A DNA stretch of 12,198 nucleotides from Chloroflexi bacterium RBG_16_70_13 (GTDB lineage Bacteria; Chloroflexota; Limnocylindria; Limnocylindrales; CSP1-4): the NCBI GenBank assembly GCA_001795245.1, contig MGOD01000092.1, positions 74,696 to 86,893 of the forward strand. Direction: 5' to 3'. The position numbers and the translations under genes were made by a program. The first letter of the stretch is position 1, and every line of letters begins with the position of its first letter. The notes under the pieces are model-generated. The model saw only the letters and a list, made by a program, of their open reading frames with translations, had not been told where the DNA came from and ran no database searches. Below are positions 7,012 to 12,198 of this stretch, in pieces.

Positions 7012-7445
7012 CGGATACCCGGGGCTGCAATCTCCCCGACGATCTCTACTACTGGATCGAGAAGCACGCCTGGGCGCGCGACGACGGCTCGGGCGAGCTG
7101 ACGATCGGGATCACCGACGTCGCCCAGAACCTGGCCAAGCGGGTCGTCGCGATCACGACCAAGAAGGTCGGCAAGGTCCTGGAGCGCGGGCAGAGCGTCG
7201 CCACCGTCGAGAGTGGCAAGTGGGTCGGTCCCGTGCCCTCGCCGGTGGACGGCGAGGTGACCGCGGTGAACGACGCCCTGGCAGCCGATCCGACGCTCGT
7301 CAACAGCGACCCGTACGGGGCCGGCTGGATCGTCCGGCTTCGGCCCTCGAACTGGGATGGCCAGAAGGGCGAGCTGGCCAGCGGCGCCGCGGGCGTCGAT
7401 GCCTACGCGGCGTTCCTGGCCGGGGAGGGGATCAGCTGCGGATGA
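7008..7445 (+). CDS. lbpA: Lipoate-binding protein, GcvH-like (LbpA-type), copy 1
   Basis: The product has 145 residues, close to the 125-150 of GcvH. The lipoyl domain is clear: LTIGITDVAQNLAKRVVAI, then ATVESGKWVGPVPSPVDGEVTAVND. K71 in ESGKWVGP is at the place where GcvH carries its lipoyl lysine (ESVKA...SP.SGEV). The KWVGPxPSP version differs from ordinary GcvH, and to my memory it marks the LbpA proteins of sulfur oxidisers. C7 (RGCNLPDDLYYW) and C144 (GISCG) lie at the two ends, and both have counterparts in copy 2. In the known pathway LbpA carries sulfur bound to lipoamide as substrate for the sHdr complex. No gcvT or gcvP is nearby, and a dedicated lipoate ligase follows, so a glycine-cleavage role is unlikely. 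It is overlapped at both ends by ATGA junctions and preceded by AGGAGG. Confidence 0.9.
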   Translation: MTDTRGCNLPDDLYYWIEKHAWARDDGSGELTIGITDVAQNLAKRVVAITTKKVGKVLERGQSVATVESGKWVGPVPSPVDGEVTAVNDALAADPTLVNSDPYGAGWIVRLRPSNWDGQKGELASGAAGVDAYAAFLAGEGISCG

Positions 7446-7930
7446 TCGACCCCGTAGGCGGCGAGCGCCCAGGCAACGGCATCGTCCACCGCGGCTGCCT
7501 GATCCCGCTGGATCTGTGGTACGACGTGTCGCGAGACGTGTGGCTCCGCCCGGAGGGCGACGGGACCGTCAGCCTGGGCATGACGGACGTCGCCCAGACG
7601 CGGGCCGGGAAGGTCCTCCACATCACCTTCAAGAAGGTCGGCCGGCGGATCGAGGCCGGCCAGAGCGCCGCGACGATCGAGAGCGCGAAATGGGTCGGGC
7701 CGTTCCCGAGCCCGGTCGCCGGCACGGTCGTGGCGACCAACGCCGGGGCCTTCGCGGCCGACATCCTCGTCGCGAACCGCGATCCCTACGAGCTCGGCTG
7801 GCTCCTTCGCCTGGAGCCGGACGAGTGGGACCCCGGGGCGGCCGGGCTGGTCACCGGATCAACCGCCGTCGACCAATACGAGCAGCGCATCGAGGCGCTC
7901 GGCGTCTCGTGCATCCGTTGCGCCGACTAG
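7442..7930 (+). CDS. lbpA: Lipoate-binding protein, GcvH-like (LbpA-type), copy 2
   Basis: The product has 162 residues, starting at ATG 7442 in an ATGA overlap with copy 1. It has the same lipoyl domain: VSLGMTDVAQTRAGKVLHI, then ATIESAKWVGPFPSPVAGTVVATN, with K83 as the expected lipoyl lysine. Compared with copy 1 it has about 12 extra N-terminal residues and a longer, cysteine-richer C terminus (GVSCIRCAD). C19 and C157 align with C7 and C144 of copy 1; C160 is extra and makes a CxxC. Outside the lipoyl motif and the flanking RGC...DL and DPY...GW..RL segments, the copies have diverged. This looks like an old duplication with separate jobs, for example different partners or sulfur loads, rather than a recent copy. 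A 19-nt gap with a strong Shine-Dalgarno separates it from the ligase gene, which probably attaches lipoate or octanoate to both carriers. Confidence 0.9.
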   Translation: MIDPVGGERPGNGIVHRGCLIPLDLWYDVSRDVWLRPEGDGTVSLGMTDVAQTRAGKVLHITFKKVGRRIEAGQSAATIESAKWVGPFPSPVAGTVVATNAGAFAADILVANRDPYELGWLLRLEPDEWDPGAAGLVTGSTAVDQYEQRIEALGVSCIRCAD

Positions 7931-7936
7931 CAGTGG

Positions 7937-7943
7937 AGAGGAG
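7937..7943 (+). promoter_or_regulatory. Shine-Dalgarno AGAGGAG before lplA
   Basis: AGAGGAG sits 6 nt before ATG 7950 and fills most of the short gap after copy 2 of lbpA. It supports the chosen ligase start. Confidence 0.55.
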
Positions 7944-7949
7944 CCCCCG

Positions 7950-9044
7950 ATGAGCCAGCACGACACCCCGATCCGGCTGCTCGACCTCGGGACAGTGGAC
8001 CCTCTCCGCTCGCAGACGATCTTCCATGCCGTCGGCTACGCGCTGACCGAGGGCGCCCCGGACACGATCCTGCTCGTCTCGCCGAACGCGCCGTACGTCA
8101 GCATCGGCCGCCACCAGGACGTCGATCGCGAGGTGGATCGGGCGGTCTGCGCCGAGCTCGGCTTCCCGGTCATCCGGCGCGAGGTCGGCGGCGGCGCCGT
8201 CTACCTCGACGGCAACCAGCTGTTCACCCAGTGGATCTTCGACGCCGAGCACCTGCCGGCGACCGTCGAGGAGCGCTTCACCCTGTACTGCACCACGCTC
8301 GTCGATGCCTACCGGGCGCTCGGCATCGAGGCCGCCTATCGCCCGGTCAACGACATCCACGTGAACGGCCGGAAGATCGGCGGGACCGGCGCCGCCCGGA
8401 TGGACCGGGCCGAGGTCGTCGTCGGCAGCCTCATGTTCGACTTCGACGTCCTGACGATGTCGCGGGTCCTGAAGGTCCCCTCGGAGAAGTTCCGGGACAA
8501 AGTCTTCCAGACGATGAGCGAGTACATGACGACGATGCGCCGCGAGCTCGGCGAGCCGCCGGCCCGCGCCGTCGTCGTCGATGCCTACGTCGCCGCCTGC
8601 TCGGCGGCCCTCGGCCGGTCGATCGAGCCGGGCGTCCTCCGGGACGACGAGATCGCCCTCGCCGAACGGCTTGATGCGCGTTTCGCCTCGAAGGAATGGC
8701 TTGAGGAGGGTGGCGGCCTGCGCCGCCCCGGCGTCAAGATCCACGAAGGAGTCCGGGTGGCCGAGGGCGCCCACAAGGCGGGCGGCGGGCTCATCCGATG
8801 CATGGCGGTCGTGCGCGATGACGTCCTCGAGGACATCGCCTTCAGTGGCGACTTCACGGCCCGTCCGGCGGACGTGCCGGAACGCCTGGCCGAGGCGTTG
8901 ATCGGCTGTACGGTGATGGAGGACGCGATCCGAGCGCGCATCATCGCGTTCTACGAACAGGGCCGCCCGGAGACGCCGGGCGTCACGGCAGACGACTGGG
9001 TGACTGCAGTCCTGCAGGCCACCTCCACGGCAGTGCCGGCCTGA
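7950..9044 (+). CDS. lplA: Lipoate-protein ligase (sLpl(AB)-type), with C-terminal accessory domain
   Basis: The product has 364 residues. The N-terminal catalytic domain shows the LplA/BirA-fold signatures: APYVSIGRHQD (47-57), RREVGGGAVYLDGNQLFTQ (76-94, the RRxxGGGAV lipoyl-AMP binding loop) and NDIHVNGRKIGGTGAAR (134-150), with K142 in the catalytic-lysine position. The C-terminal part (about 250-345; GLRRPGVKIHEGVRVAEGAHKAGGGLIRCMAVVRDDVLEDIAFSGDF) matches the LplB-like accessory domain needed for full ligase activity. The product therefore looks like a complete one-chain LplA-LplB enzyme: activate lipoate with ATP, then transfer it to a lysine. Placed just after two LbpA genes, it most likely lipoylates them. 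In known sHdr loci such an sLpl works with LipS1/LipS2 lipoyl synthases, and neither is in this window. Start ATG 7950 is supported by AGAGGAG. Confidence 0.92.
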   Translation: MSQHDTPIRLLDLGTVDPLRSQTIFHAVGYALTEGAPDTILLVSPNAPYVSIGRHQDVDREVDRAVCAELGFPVIRREVGGGAVYLDGNQLFTQWIFDAEHLPATVEERFTLYCTTLVDAYRALGIEAAYRPVNDIHVNGRKIGGTGAARMDRAEVVVGSLMFDFDVLTMSRVLKVPSEKFRDKVFQTMSEYMTTMRRELGEPPARAVVVDAYVAACSAALGRSIEPGVLRDDEIALAERLDARFASKEWLEEGGGLRRPGVKIHEGVRVAEGAHKAGGGLIRCMAVVRDDVLEDIAFSGDFTARPADVPERLAEALIGCTVMEDAIRARIIAFYEQGRPETPGVTADDWVTAVLQATSTAVPA

Positions 9045-9059
9045 GGCCGGGCAAGGAAC

Positions 9060-9064
9060 GGAGG
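9060..9064 (+). promoter_or_regulatory. Shine-Dalgarno GGAGG before the DsrE-family gene
   Basis: GGAGG lies 8 nt before ATG 9073 in the 28-nt gap after lplA. No promoter-like sequence is evident in the gap, so the gene is probably the last of the operon. Confidence 0.55.
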
Positions 9065-9072
9065 CCAGCACG

Positions 9073-9663
9073 ATGGTCGAGGCAGCAGCTGGGGCGCGGG
9101 CCGACATGGACGCGCTCATCCGGGATCGCGTGGACGCCATGGTCACCGCCCGGGTCGACGAGATCATGGCGCTGAAGGAGGCGGAGAAGGCGGCGAAGCC
9201 CAAGAAGATGGCGATCATCGCCACCAAGGGGACCCTCGACTGGGCCTATCCGCCGCTCATCCTGGCCTCGACGGGGGCGACCCTGGGCTGGGACGTCGGC
9301 ATCTTCTTCACGTTCTATGGCCTGAAGATCCTCCAGAAGGACCGCCACCTGGAGGTCGGCACCACCGGCAACCCGGCGATGCCGATGCCCGTCCCCATGC
9401 CGCAGCTCCTGACGGCGCTGCCGGGGATGACGCCGATGGCGAGCTGGATGATGAAGCGCCAGTTCAAGGACCACGGCGTGGCCTCGATCGACGAGCTCGT
9501 CAACGTGTGCGTCGAGCTGGGCGTGAAGATGATCCCCTGTGGCATGACGATGGACGTCTTCGGCTTCTCGAAGGACGGCTTCATCGACGGCATCGAGCCG
9601 GTCTGCGGGGCGACCCACTTCCTCGACTGGGCGGCCGACGCCGACGTCTCGCTGTTCATCTGA
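9073..9663 (+). CDS. dsrE: DsrE-family sulfur carrier protein (DsrE3-like)
   Basis: The product has 196 residues. A charged, helical N-terminal extension (about 1-44) may form a coiled coil. The DsrE/F-like domain follows: KKMAIIATKGTLDWAYPPLILASTGATLGWDVGIFFTFYG (44-83), then ELVNVCVELGVKMIPCGMTMDVFGFSKDGFIDGIEPVCGATHFLDWA. C156 (IPCGMTMDVFG) is in the place of the sulfur-binding cysteine of the DsrE2/DsrE3 group; C178 is also well placed, and C146 is a third. These proteins pass persulfide sulfur between TusA, rhodanese and oxidising enzymes in the cytoplasm. Here it could load sulfur onto the LbpA proteins or hand it to the Hdr-like complex. No tusA or rhodanese gene is in the window. It ends 8 nt before a strong GC hairpin. 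The exact subfamily (DsrE2 or DsrE3) is not certain; no membrane helix of the DsrE2 kind is evident. Confidence 0.87.
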   Translation: MVEAAAGARADMDALIRDRVDAMVTARVDEIMALKEAEKAAKPKKMAIIATKGTLDWAYPPLILASTGATLGWDVGIFFTFYGLKILQKDRHLEVGTTGNPAMPMPVPMPQLLTALPGMTPMASWMMKRQFKDHGVASIDELVNVCVELGVKMIPCGMTMDVFGFSKDGFIDGIEPVCGATHFLDWAADADVSLFI

Positions 9664-9670
9664 TACGGCT

Positions 9671-9710
9671 CCGCGGCCGGCCTGGCGGCCGAGGAGCACT
9701 CCGGCCGCGG
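9671..9710 (+). terminator. GC-rich hairpin after the operon, possible terminator or mRNA 3' stabiliser
   Basis: CCGCGGCCGG (9671-9680) and CCGGCCGCGG (9701-9710) are perfect reverse complements, giving a 10-bp all-GC stem with a 20-nt loop, 8 nt after the dsrE stop. There is no T-run behind it. It is therefore not a textbook intrinsic terminator. It may still pause RNA polymerase or protect the mRNA end. Confidence 0.5.
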
Positions 9711-9730
9711 CGCCGCCTCGGGCGCGCGCC

Positions 9731-9774
9731 CGCCGTGCGCCGGCCCGCCGTGCGCCGGCCCGCTGTGCGCGCCC
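9731..9774. repeat. Short tandem repeat, 15-bp period, about three copies
   Basis: CGCCGTGCGCCGGCC occurs exactly twice in a row (9731-9745, 9746-9760), followed by a diverged third copy, CGCTGTGCGCGCCC (9761-9774). It lies between the hairpin and the 72-bp repeats. Slippage in GC-rich DNA is the simplest origin. Confidence 0.75.
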
Positions 9775-9793
9775 GCGAGACCCCGCGGCGCTC

Positions 9794-10009
9794 TGGACCA
9801 GCAGTCTGGGATTCCTGCGTCGCGCCGTCGCCGGGCGGCGCTCACGCCCCGTCACGCCGGAGTCGTGGACTAGCAGTCTGGGATTCCGGCGTCGCGCCGT
9901 CGCCGGGCGGCGCTCACGCCCCGCCACGCAGGAATCGTGGACCAGCAGGCTGGGATTCCTGCGTCGCGCCGTCGCCGGGCGGCGCTCACGCCCCGTCACG
10001 CCGGAATCG
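9794..10009. repeat. Three tandem 72-bp repeats with inverted-repeat arms
   Basis: Units start at 9794, 9866 and 9938 (TGGACyAGCAG...), with exactly 72-bp spacing and few differences. A truncated fourth start (TGGACT, 10010-10015) follows. Each unit has a central hairpin with arms GCGCCG and CGGCGC around an 8-nt loop (9822-9841, 9894-9913, 9966-9985). Across unit borders, longer inverted repeats form. One is ACGCCGGAGTC (9854-9864) with GATTCCGGCGT (9882-9892). The other is ACGCAGGAATC (9926-9936) with GATTCCTGCGT (9954-9964). The second also has CCAGC/GCTGG inside the loop. The array lies between two convergent genes, which fits a REP/BIME-like element or a bidirectional RNA 3'-end structure. 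Confidence 0.88.
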
Positions 10010-10028
10010 TGGACTCCCGGTCTTGACG

Positions 10029-10718
10029 CTATGCCGGCCCGGTGAGGCGGTAGCCGAGGCCGTACTCGGTCGTGATGTACGAGCCACCCGGGCCGACGGC
10101 ATCGAGCTTCAGCCGGAGGTTCCGGATCGTCATCCGGAGGAGGTGGACGTCGGCGTCGTAGCCCGCGCCCCAGACGCCGGCGAGGACCTGGCGGTGGGCG
10201 ACGAGCTGGCCGGCGTGCTCGACGAGGTAGGCGAGGAGGCGGAACTCGGTCGGGGTCAGGCGGACCTCCTCGCCCCGGAGCCGGACCTTGTGCTCGTCGA
10301 GGTCCACGACGAGGTCCCGGAAGTGGAGGCGGCGGGGCCGCTCCGGGGTCGGCGTGGCGGCGCGCCGGAGGGCCGCCTCCACCCTGGCCAGGAGCTCGGG
10401 GAAGCTGAGCGGCTTCGTGATGTAGTCATCGGCGCCGAGCTTGAGGCCGTGGATCTTGTCGGCCTCGGCGCTCCGGGCGGTGACGAGGATGATCGGGACC
10501 CGGCTGAACTCGCGGATCCGTTCGATGACCTGCCAGCCGTCGAGGCCGGGCAGGGCCACGTCGAGGATGACGAGGTCGGGATGGTCCTCGTAGAACCGCC
10601 GCAGGGCGTCGTTGCCGGACGAGGCGCTGGAGGCGGCGTAGCCGGCCCGCGTCACCCACAGCTCGAGCAGGGCGGCGAACTCGGGCTCGTCCTCGACGAT
10701 GAGGATCCGCTCACCCAC
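10029..10718 (-). CDS. OmpR/PhoB-family response regulator
   Basis: With the GTG start at 10718 the product has 229 residues, a typical length. The receiver domain (1-115) opens VGERILIVEDEPEF (acidic pocket E9, D10). The phospho-acceptor is D53 in LVILDVALPGLDGW, followed by T80 (LVTAR) and K102 (DDYITKPLSF). The C-terminal winged helix (about 132-229) contains LTPTEFRLLAYLVEHAGQLVAHRQVLAGVWG, RMTIRNLRLKLD and YITTEYGLGYRL, all OmpR/PhoB hallmarks. Reading from further upstream (10805) would add about 29 Arg/Pro-rich residues inside the kinase gene and is unlikely. The start overlaps the kinase stop by 8 nt (GTGGGTGA), so the two are coupled and form a cognate pair. It runs convergent to the sulfur operon, and its targets cannot be read from the sequence. 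Confidence 0.94.
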   Translation of the reverse strand: MGERILIVEDEPEFAALLELWVTRAGYAASSASSGNDALRRFYEDHPDLVILDVALPGLDGWQVIERIREFSRVPIILVTARSAEADKIHGLKLGADDYITKPLSFPELLARVEAALRRAATPTPERPRRLHFRDLVVDLDEHKVRLRGEEVRLTPTEFRLLAYLVEHAGQLVAHRQVLAGVWGAGYDADVHLLRMTIRNLRLKLDAVGPGGSYITTEYGLGYRLTGPA

Positions 10719-12198
10719 GGGTCGCCGCCTCGCGCTCCCCGGCTCCCGTGGCCTCCGCGGCCTCCGCGGTCCCCCCGGCCTCCCGGCGTGACGATCCGCC
10801 GCCACCCCGGCGGCGAGCGTCGGCCAGCAGCGGCAGGGTGAACGTCACCCGCGTCCCGCCCGGCCCGCCCGGCCGATCGCCGAGCGACAGCCGGCCGCCG
10901 TGGGCCTCGATGAGCCGGCGGCAGATGTAGAGCCCCAGGCCGGTCCCCGGGATCCGCGATTCACGGACGTTCCAGGCCCGATGGAAGGGCTCCGCGACGA
11001 GCGCCCGCTCCGCCTCCGGGACGCCGATCCCCTCGTCGTCGACCGTCGCCACGAGCCAGTCTCCCCCGACGCTCGCCCCGACCACGACCGGCGTCTCGGC
11101 CGGCGCGTACTTCATGGCGTTGCCGACGAGGTTCTCGAGGACCCGGCCAACCCGCCCGGCGTCGACCTCGATCGGCGGCAGGTCCGGCGCAAGGTCGGCG
11201 ACGAGCCGGGCGTCCTCGCCGGAGAGGACGAGGTCGCCCCGCAGCCGAGCAACGAGCGCCGCGAATGAGACGGGCGCCCGCTCGAGGATCAGGGGATCGG
11301 CGTCGAGGTGGGTCACGTCCAGGATCTGGGCGACGAGGTCGGTCAGCCGGCCCGAGACCTGCTGGATCCGCTCGATGTACTCGCGCTGCTCGGCCGGTTC
11401 GAGCTCGAGGTGGAGGAGCGTCTCGGCGTAGCCCCGGACGAGGGCGAGCGGCGTCCGCAGCTCGTGGCTGACCGTCGCCACGAAGCCCTCGCGCAGGGCC
11501 TCCAGGGCCCGGATCGCCGAGACGTCGCGGAGGATCCCGGTGGCCCGGATGTCGGCCCCCTCGCCGGGAGCCCGGAAGTAGCTCCCTGCGATACGAATGG
11601 CGGACCCGTCGCCGCCCCGGATCGTCCCCTCGCGGTAGTCGATCGCCCCCCGGGACGCAAGGACCTCGTCGAACGGGCAGGCCTCGCCCTGGTGGTTGCC
11701 GACGGCCGGGCAGCCGAGGAGCTCATCGCAGCGGCGCCCGCCGAGCGTGGCCGCGGCCACCCCGAGCTTGGCCTCCCCGGCCGGGTTGAGGCGCGTCACC
11801 CGTCGCTCGCCGTTGACCTGGACGATGACGTCGGTCGCCCCGTCGACGACCGCCGAGAGCTCGGACCGCTCCTGCTCGAGCGTCTCGCGGAGGCGTGCCC
11901 CGCCGAACGCCACGGCGATCTCGTGCCGGGCGAGCTGGACGATCCGGAGGCCGTCGGCATCGAGCGGCGTCGGCCCGCGCCGAAGGGCGGTGACCGTCGC
12001 CAGCGGCTCGTCGCCGAGGACCACGAGGGTCACGTCGTCTCGGCCGGCGGCCCACTCGCGCGCCTCCTCGACGGCCCGGAACCGCTCCGGCGGAGCATCC
12101 GGCGGGGCATCCCCCAGGGCATCCCCCAGGGCATCCCCCGGGGCCTCCACCGGGGCCTTCCCAGGCTTCCCCGGGGCCACGCCGGGCGCCCCCAGGGC
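10711..12198 (-). CDS. Sensor histidine kinase (GAF remnant, PAS, HisKA, HATPase), N terminus beyond the window
   Basis: The frame is open to the right edge. A GTG at 12180 gives 489 residues but may not be the true start. Using that numbering, residues 1-32 are a Gly/Asp/Ala/Pro repeat linker. Residues about 33-105 resemble the second half of a GAF domain (TLVVLGDEPLATVTALRR...LARHEIAVAFGGARL). A PAS domain spans about 106-226, with C151, C157 and C168 in a C-x5-C-x10-CP cluster. HisKA has H239 (VATVSHELRTPL). The ATPase domain has N350/N354 (LENLVGNAMKYAP), D382 with EGIGVP, and GTGLGL (412-417). No membrane helix is visible, so this part is cytoplasmic. The PAS cysteines suggest redox or metal sensing. 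A Gly/Arg/Ala-rich tail follows residue 452. The stop overlaps the regulator start by 8 nt. Link to the sulfur operon: adjacency only. Confidence 0.93.
   Translation of the reverse strand, partial: ALGAPGVAPGKPGKAPVEAPGDALGDALGDAPPDAPPERFRAVEEAREWAAGRDDVTLVVLGDEPLATVTALRRGPTPLDADGLRIVQLARHEIAVAFGGARLRETLEQERSELSAVVDGATDVIVQVNGERRVTRLNPAGEAKLGVAAATLGGRRCDELLGCPAVGNHQGEACPFDEVLASRGAIDYREGTIRGGDGSAIRIAGSYFRAPGEGADIRATGILRDVSAIRALEALREGFVATVSHELRTPLALVRGYAETLLHLELEPAEQREYIERIQQVSGRLTDLVAQILDVTHLDADPLILERAPVSFAALVARLRGDLVLSGEDARLVADLAPDLPPIEVDAGRVGRVLENLVGNAMKYAPAETPVVVGASVGGDWLVATVDDEGIGVPEAERALVAEPFHRAWNVRESRIPGTGLGLYICRRLIEAHGGRLSLGDRPGGPGGTRVTFTLPLLADARRRGGGGSSRREAGGTAEAAEATGAGEREAATRG
12095..12142 (-). 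repeat. In-frame 12-bp tandem repeat coding a GDAL/GDAP linker
   Basis: On the plus strand GCATCCCCCAGG occurs twice in a row (12107-12118, 12119-12130), flanked by GCATCCCCCGGG (12131-12142) and the weaker GCATCCGGCGGG (12095-12106). The period of 12 keeps the kinase frame, and on the minus strand it encodes GDAL, GDAL, GDAP-like units. Further degenerate units seem to continue toward 12166. The number of copies could vary between strains without breaking the gene. Confidence 0.75.

Larger units (their letters stand above)
9664..10028. other. Gene-free convergent intergenic region with repeats and hairpins
   Basis: These 365 bases lie between the end of the dsrE gene (plus strand) and the end of the response-regulator gene (minus strand). 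Open frames cross the region on both strands, but they read through tandem repeats as Arg/Pro/Gly-rich sequence and have no start context or family likeness. The region holds a GC hairpin (9671-9710), a 15-bp tandem repeat (9731-9774) and three 72-bp direct repeats (9794-10009). No promoter, RNA gene or transposase is visible. Confidence 0.8.

Noticed and set aside
7008..7930. Ordinary glycine-cleavage H proteins
   Set aside because: No gcvT or gcvP in the window, two divergent copies in tandem, the KWVGPxPSP variant of the lipoyl motif, and Hdr, ligase and DsrE neighbours all favour LbpA.
8983..9999. Minus-strand open frame covering the DsrE-family gene and the 72-bp repeats
   Set aside because: It reads through tandem repeats (repeated VxGRERRPATARRRN units) and antisense to the DsrE-family gene; no start signal or recognisable domain.
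9794..10009. CRISPR array
   Set aside because: The whole 72-bp unit repeats; there are no unique spacers of even length between short repeats, only three units, and no cas genes.
9794..10015. Insertion-sequence remnant or terminal inverted repeats
   Set aside because: No transposase fragment or target-site duplication is visible; a small palindromic repeat element is the better description.
10719..10805. 29-residue N-terminal extension of the response regulator
   Set aside because: It is Arg/Pro-rich, lies inside the kinase coding region, and precedes the normal receiver start VGERILIVEDE at GTG 10718.
9507..10841. Plus-strand open frame across the repeats and opposite the response regulator
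   Set aside because: The repeat part is WDSCVAPSPGGAHA-type low-complexity sequence, and the rest is antisense to a convincing OmpR-type regulator.

Overview
The window is a very GC-rich stretch (third codon positions almost all G or C) from a bacterium. The base composition, codon style and gene mix suit a high-GC Chloroflexota or Actinomycetota-like soil or sediment lineage, but nothing here fixes the phylum.

Bases 1-9663 read as one plus-strand operon. It begins with the last 43 residues of an HdrA-like flavoprotein. Then come an unrecognised 272-residue protein in the place where sulfur-oxidising Hdr (sHdr) clusters carry a conserved Hyp/sHdrH gene, a fused HdrC-HdrB-like iron-sulfur protein, EtfB and EtfA. 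A large membrane protein follows, with a NarI-like cytochrome b part, two [4Fe-4S] sites and an HdrD-like part. After it come two small unrecognised proteins (one winged-helix-like, one with two CxxC...HxxxxH zinc-type sites), two tandem GcvH-like lipoate-binding proteins, a lipoate-protein ligase and a DsrE-family sulfur carrier. Many junctions are ATGA overlaps and the other gaps are short, so the genes are probably transcribed and translated together.

The gene order HdrA-Hyp-HdrCB-EtfBA plus LbpA, LplA and DsrE matches my recollection of the 'type II' sHdr/LbpA pathway. In that pathway sulfane sulfur carried on lipoate-binding proteins is oxidised in the cytoplasm by an Hdr-like complex. 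The inferred electron route here is LbpA-bound sulfur to sHdr, to EtfAB, to the membrane NarI/HdrD-type protein and into the (mena)quinone pool. Less expected are the membrane protein inside the cluster, the shared loss of cysteines in both CCG proteins, the two unrecognised small proteins, and the tandem LbpAs with a conserved cysteine at each end.

Bases 9664-10028 hold no gene. This convergent intergenic region contains a GC hairpin just after dsrE, a short 15-bp tandem repeat, and three 72-bp direct repeats. Adjacent repeat units form long inverted repeats, and the two inverted repeats differ by a compensated base pair.

Bases 10029-12198, on the minus strand, encode a two-component system. 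A sensor kinase (GAF remnant, PAS with a cysteine cluster, HisKA, HATPase) runs off the right edge, and overlaps an OmpR/PhoB-type response regulator by 8 nt. Nothing in the sequence ties this pair to the sulfur operon apart from adjacency.
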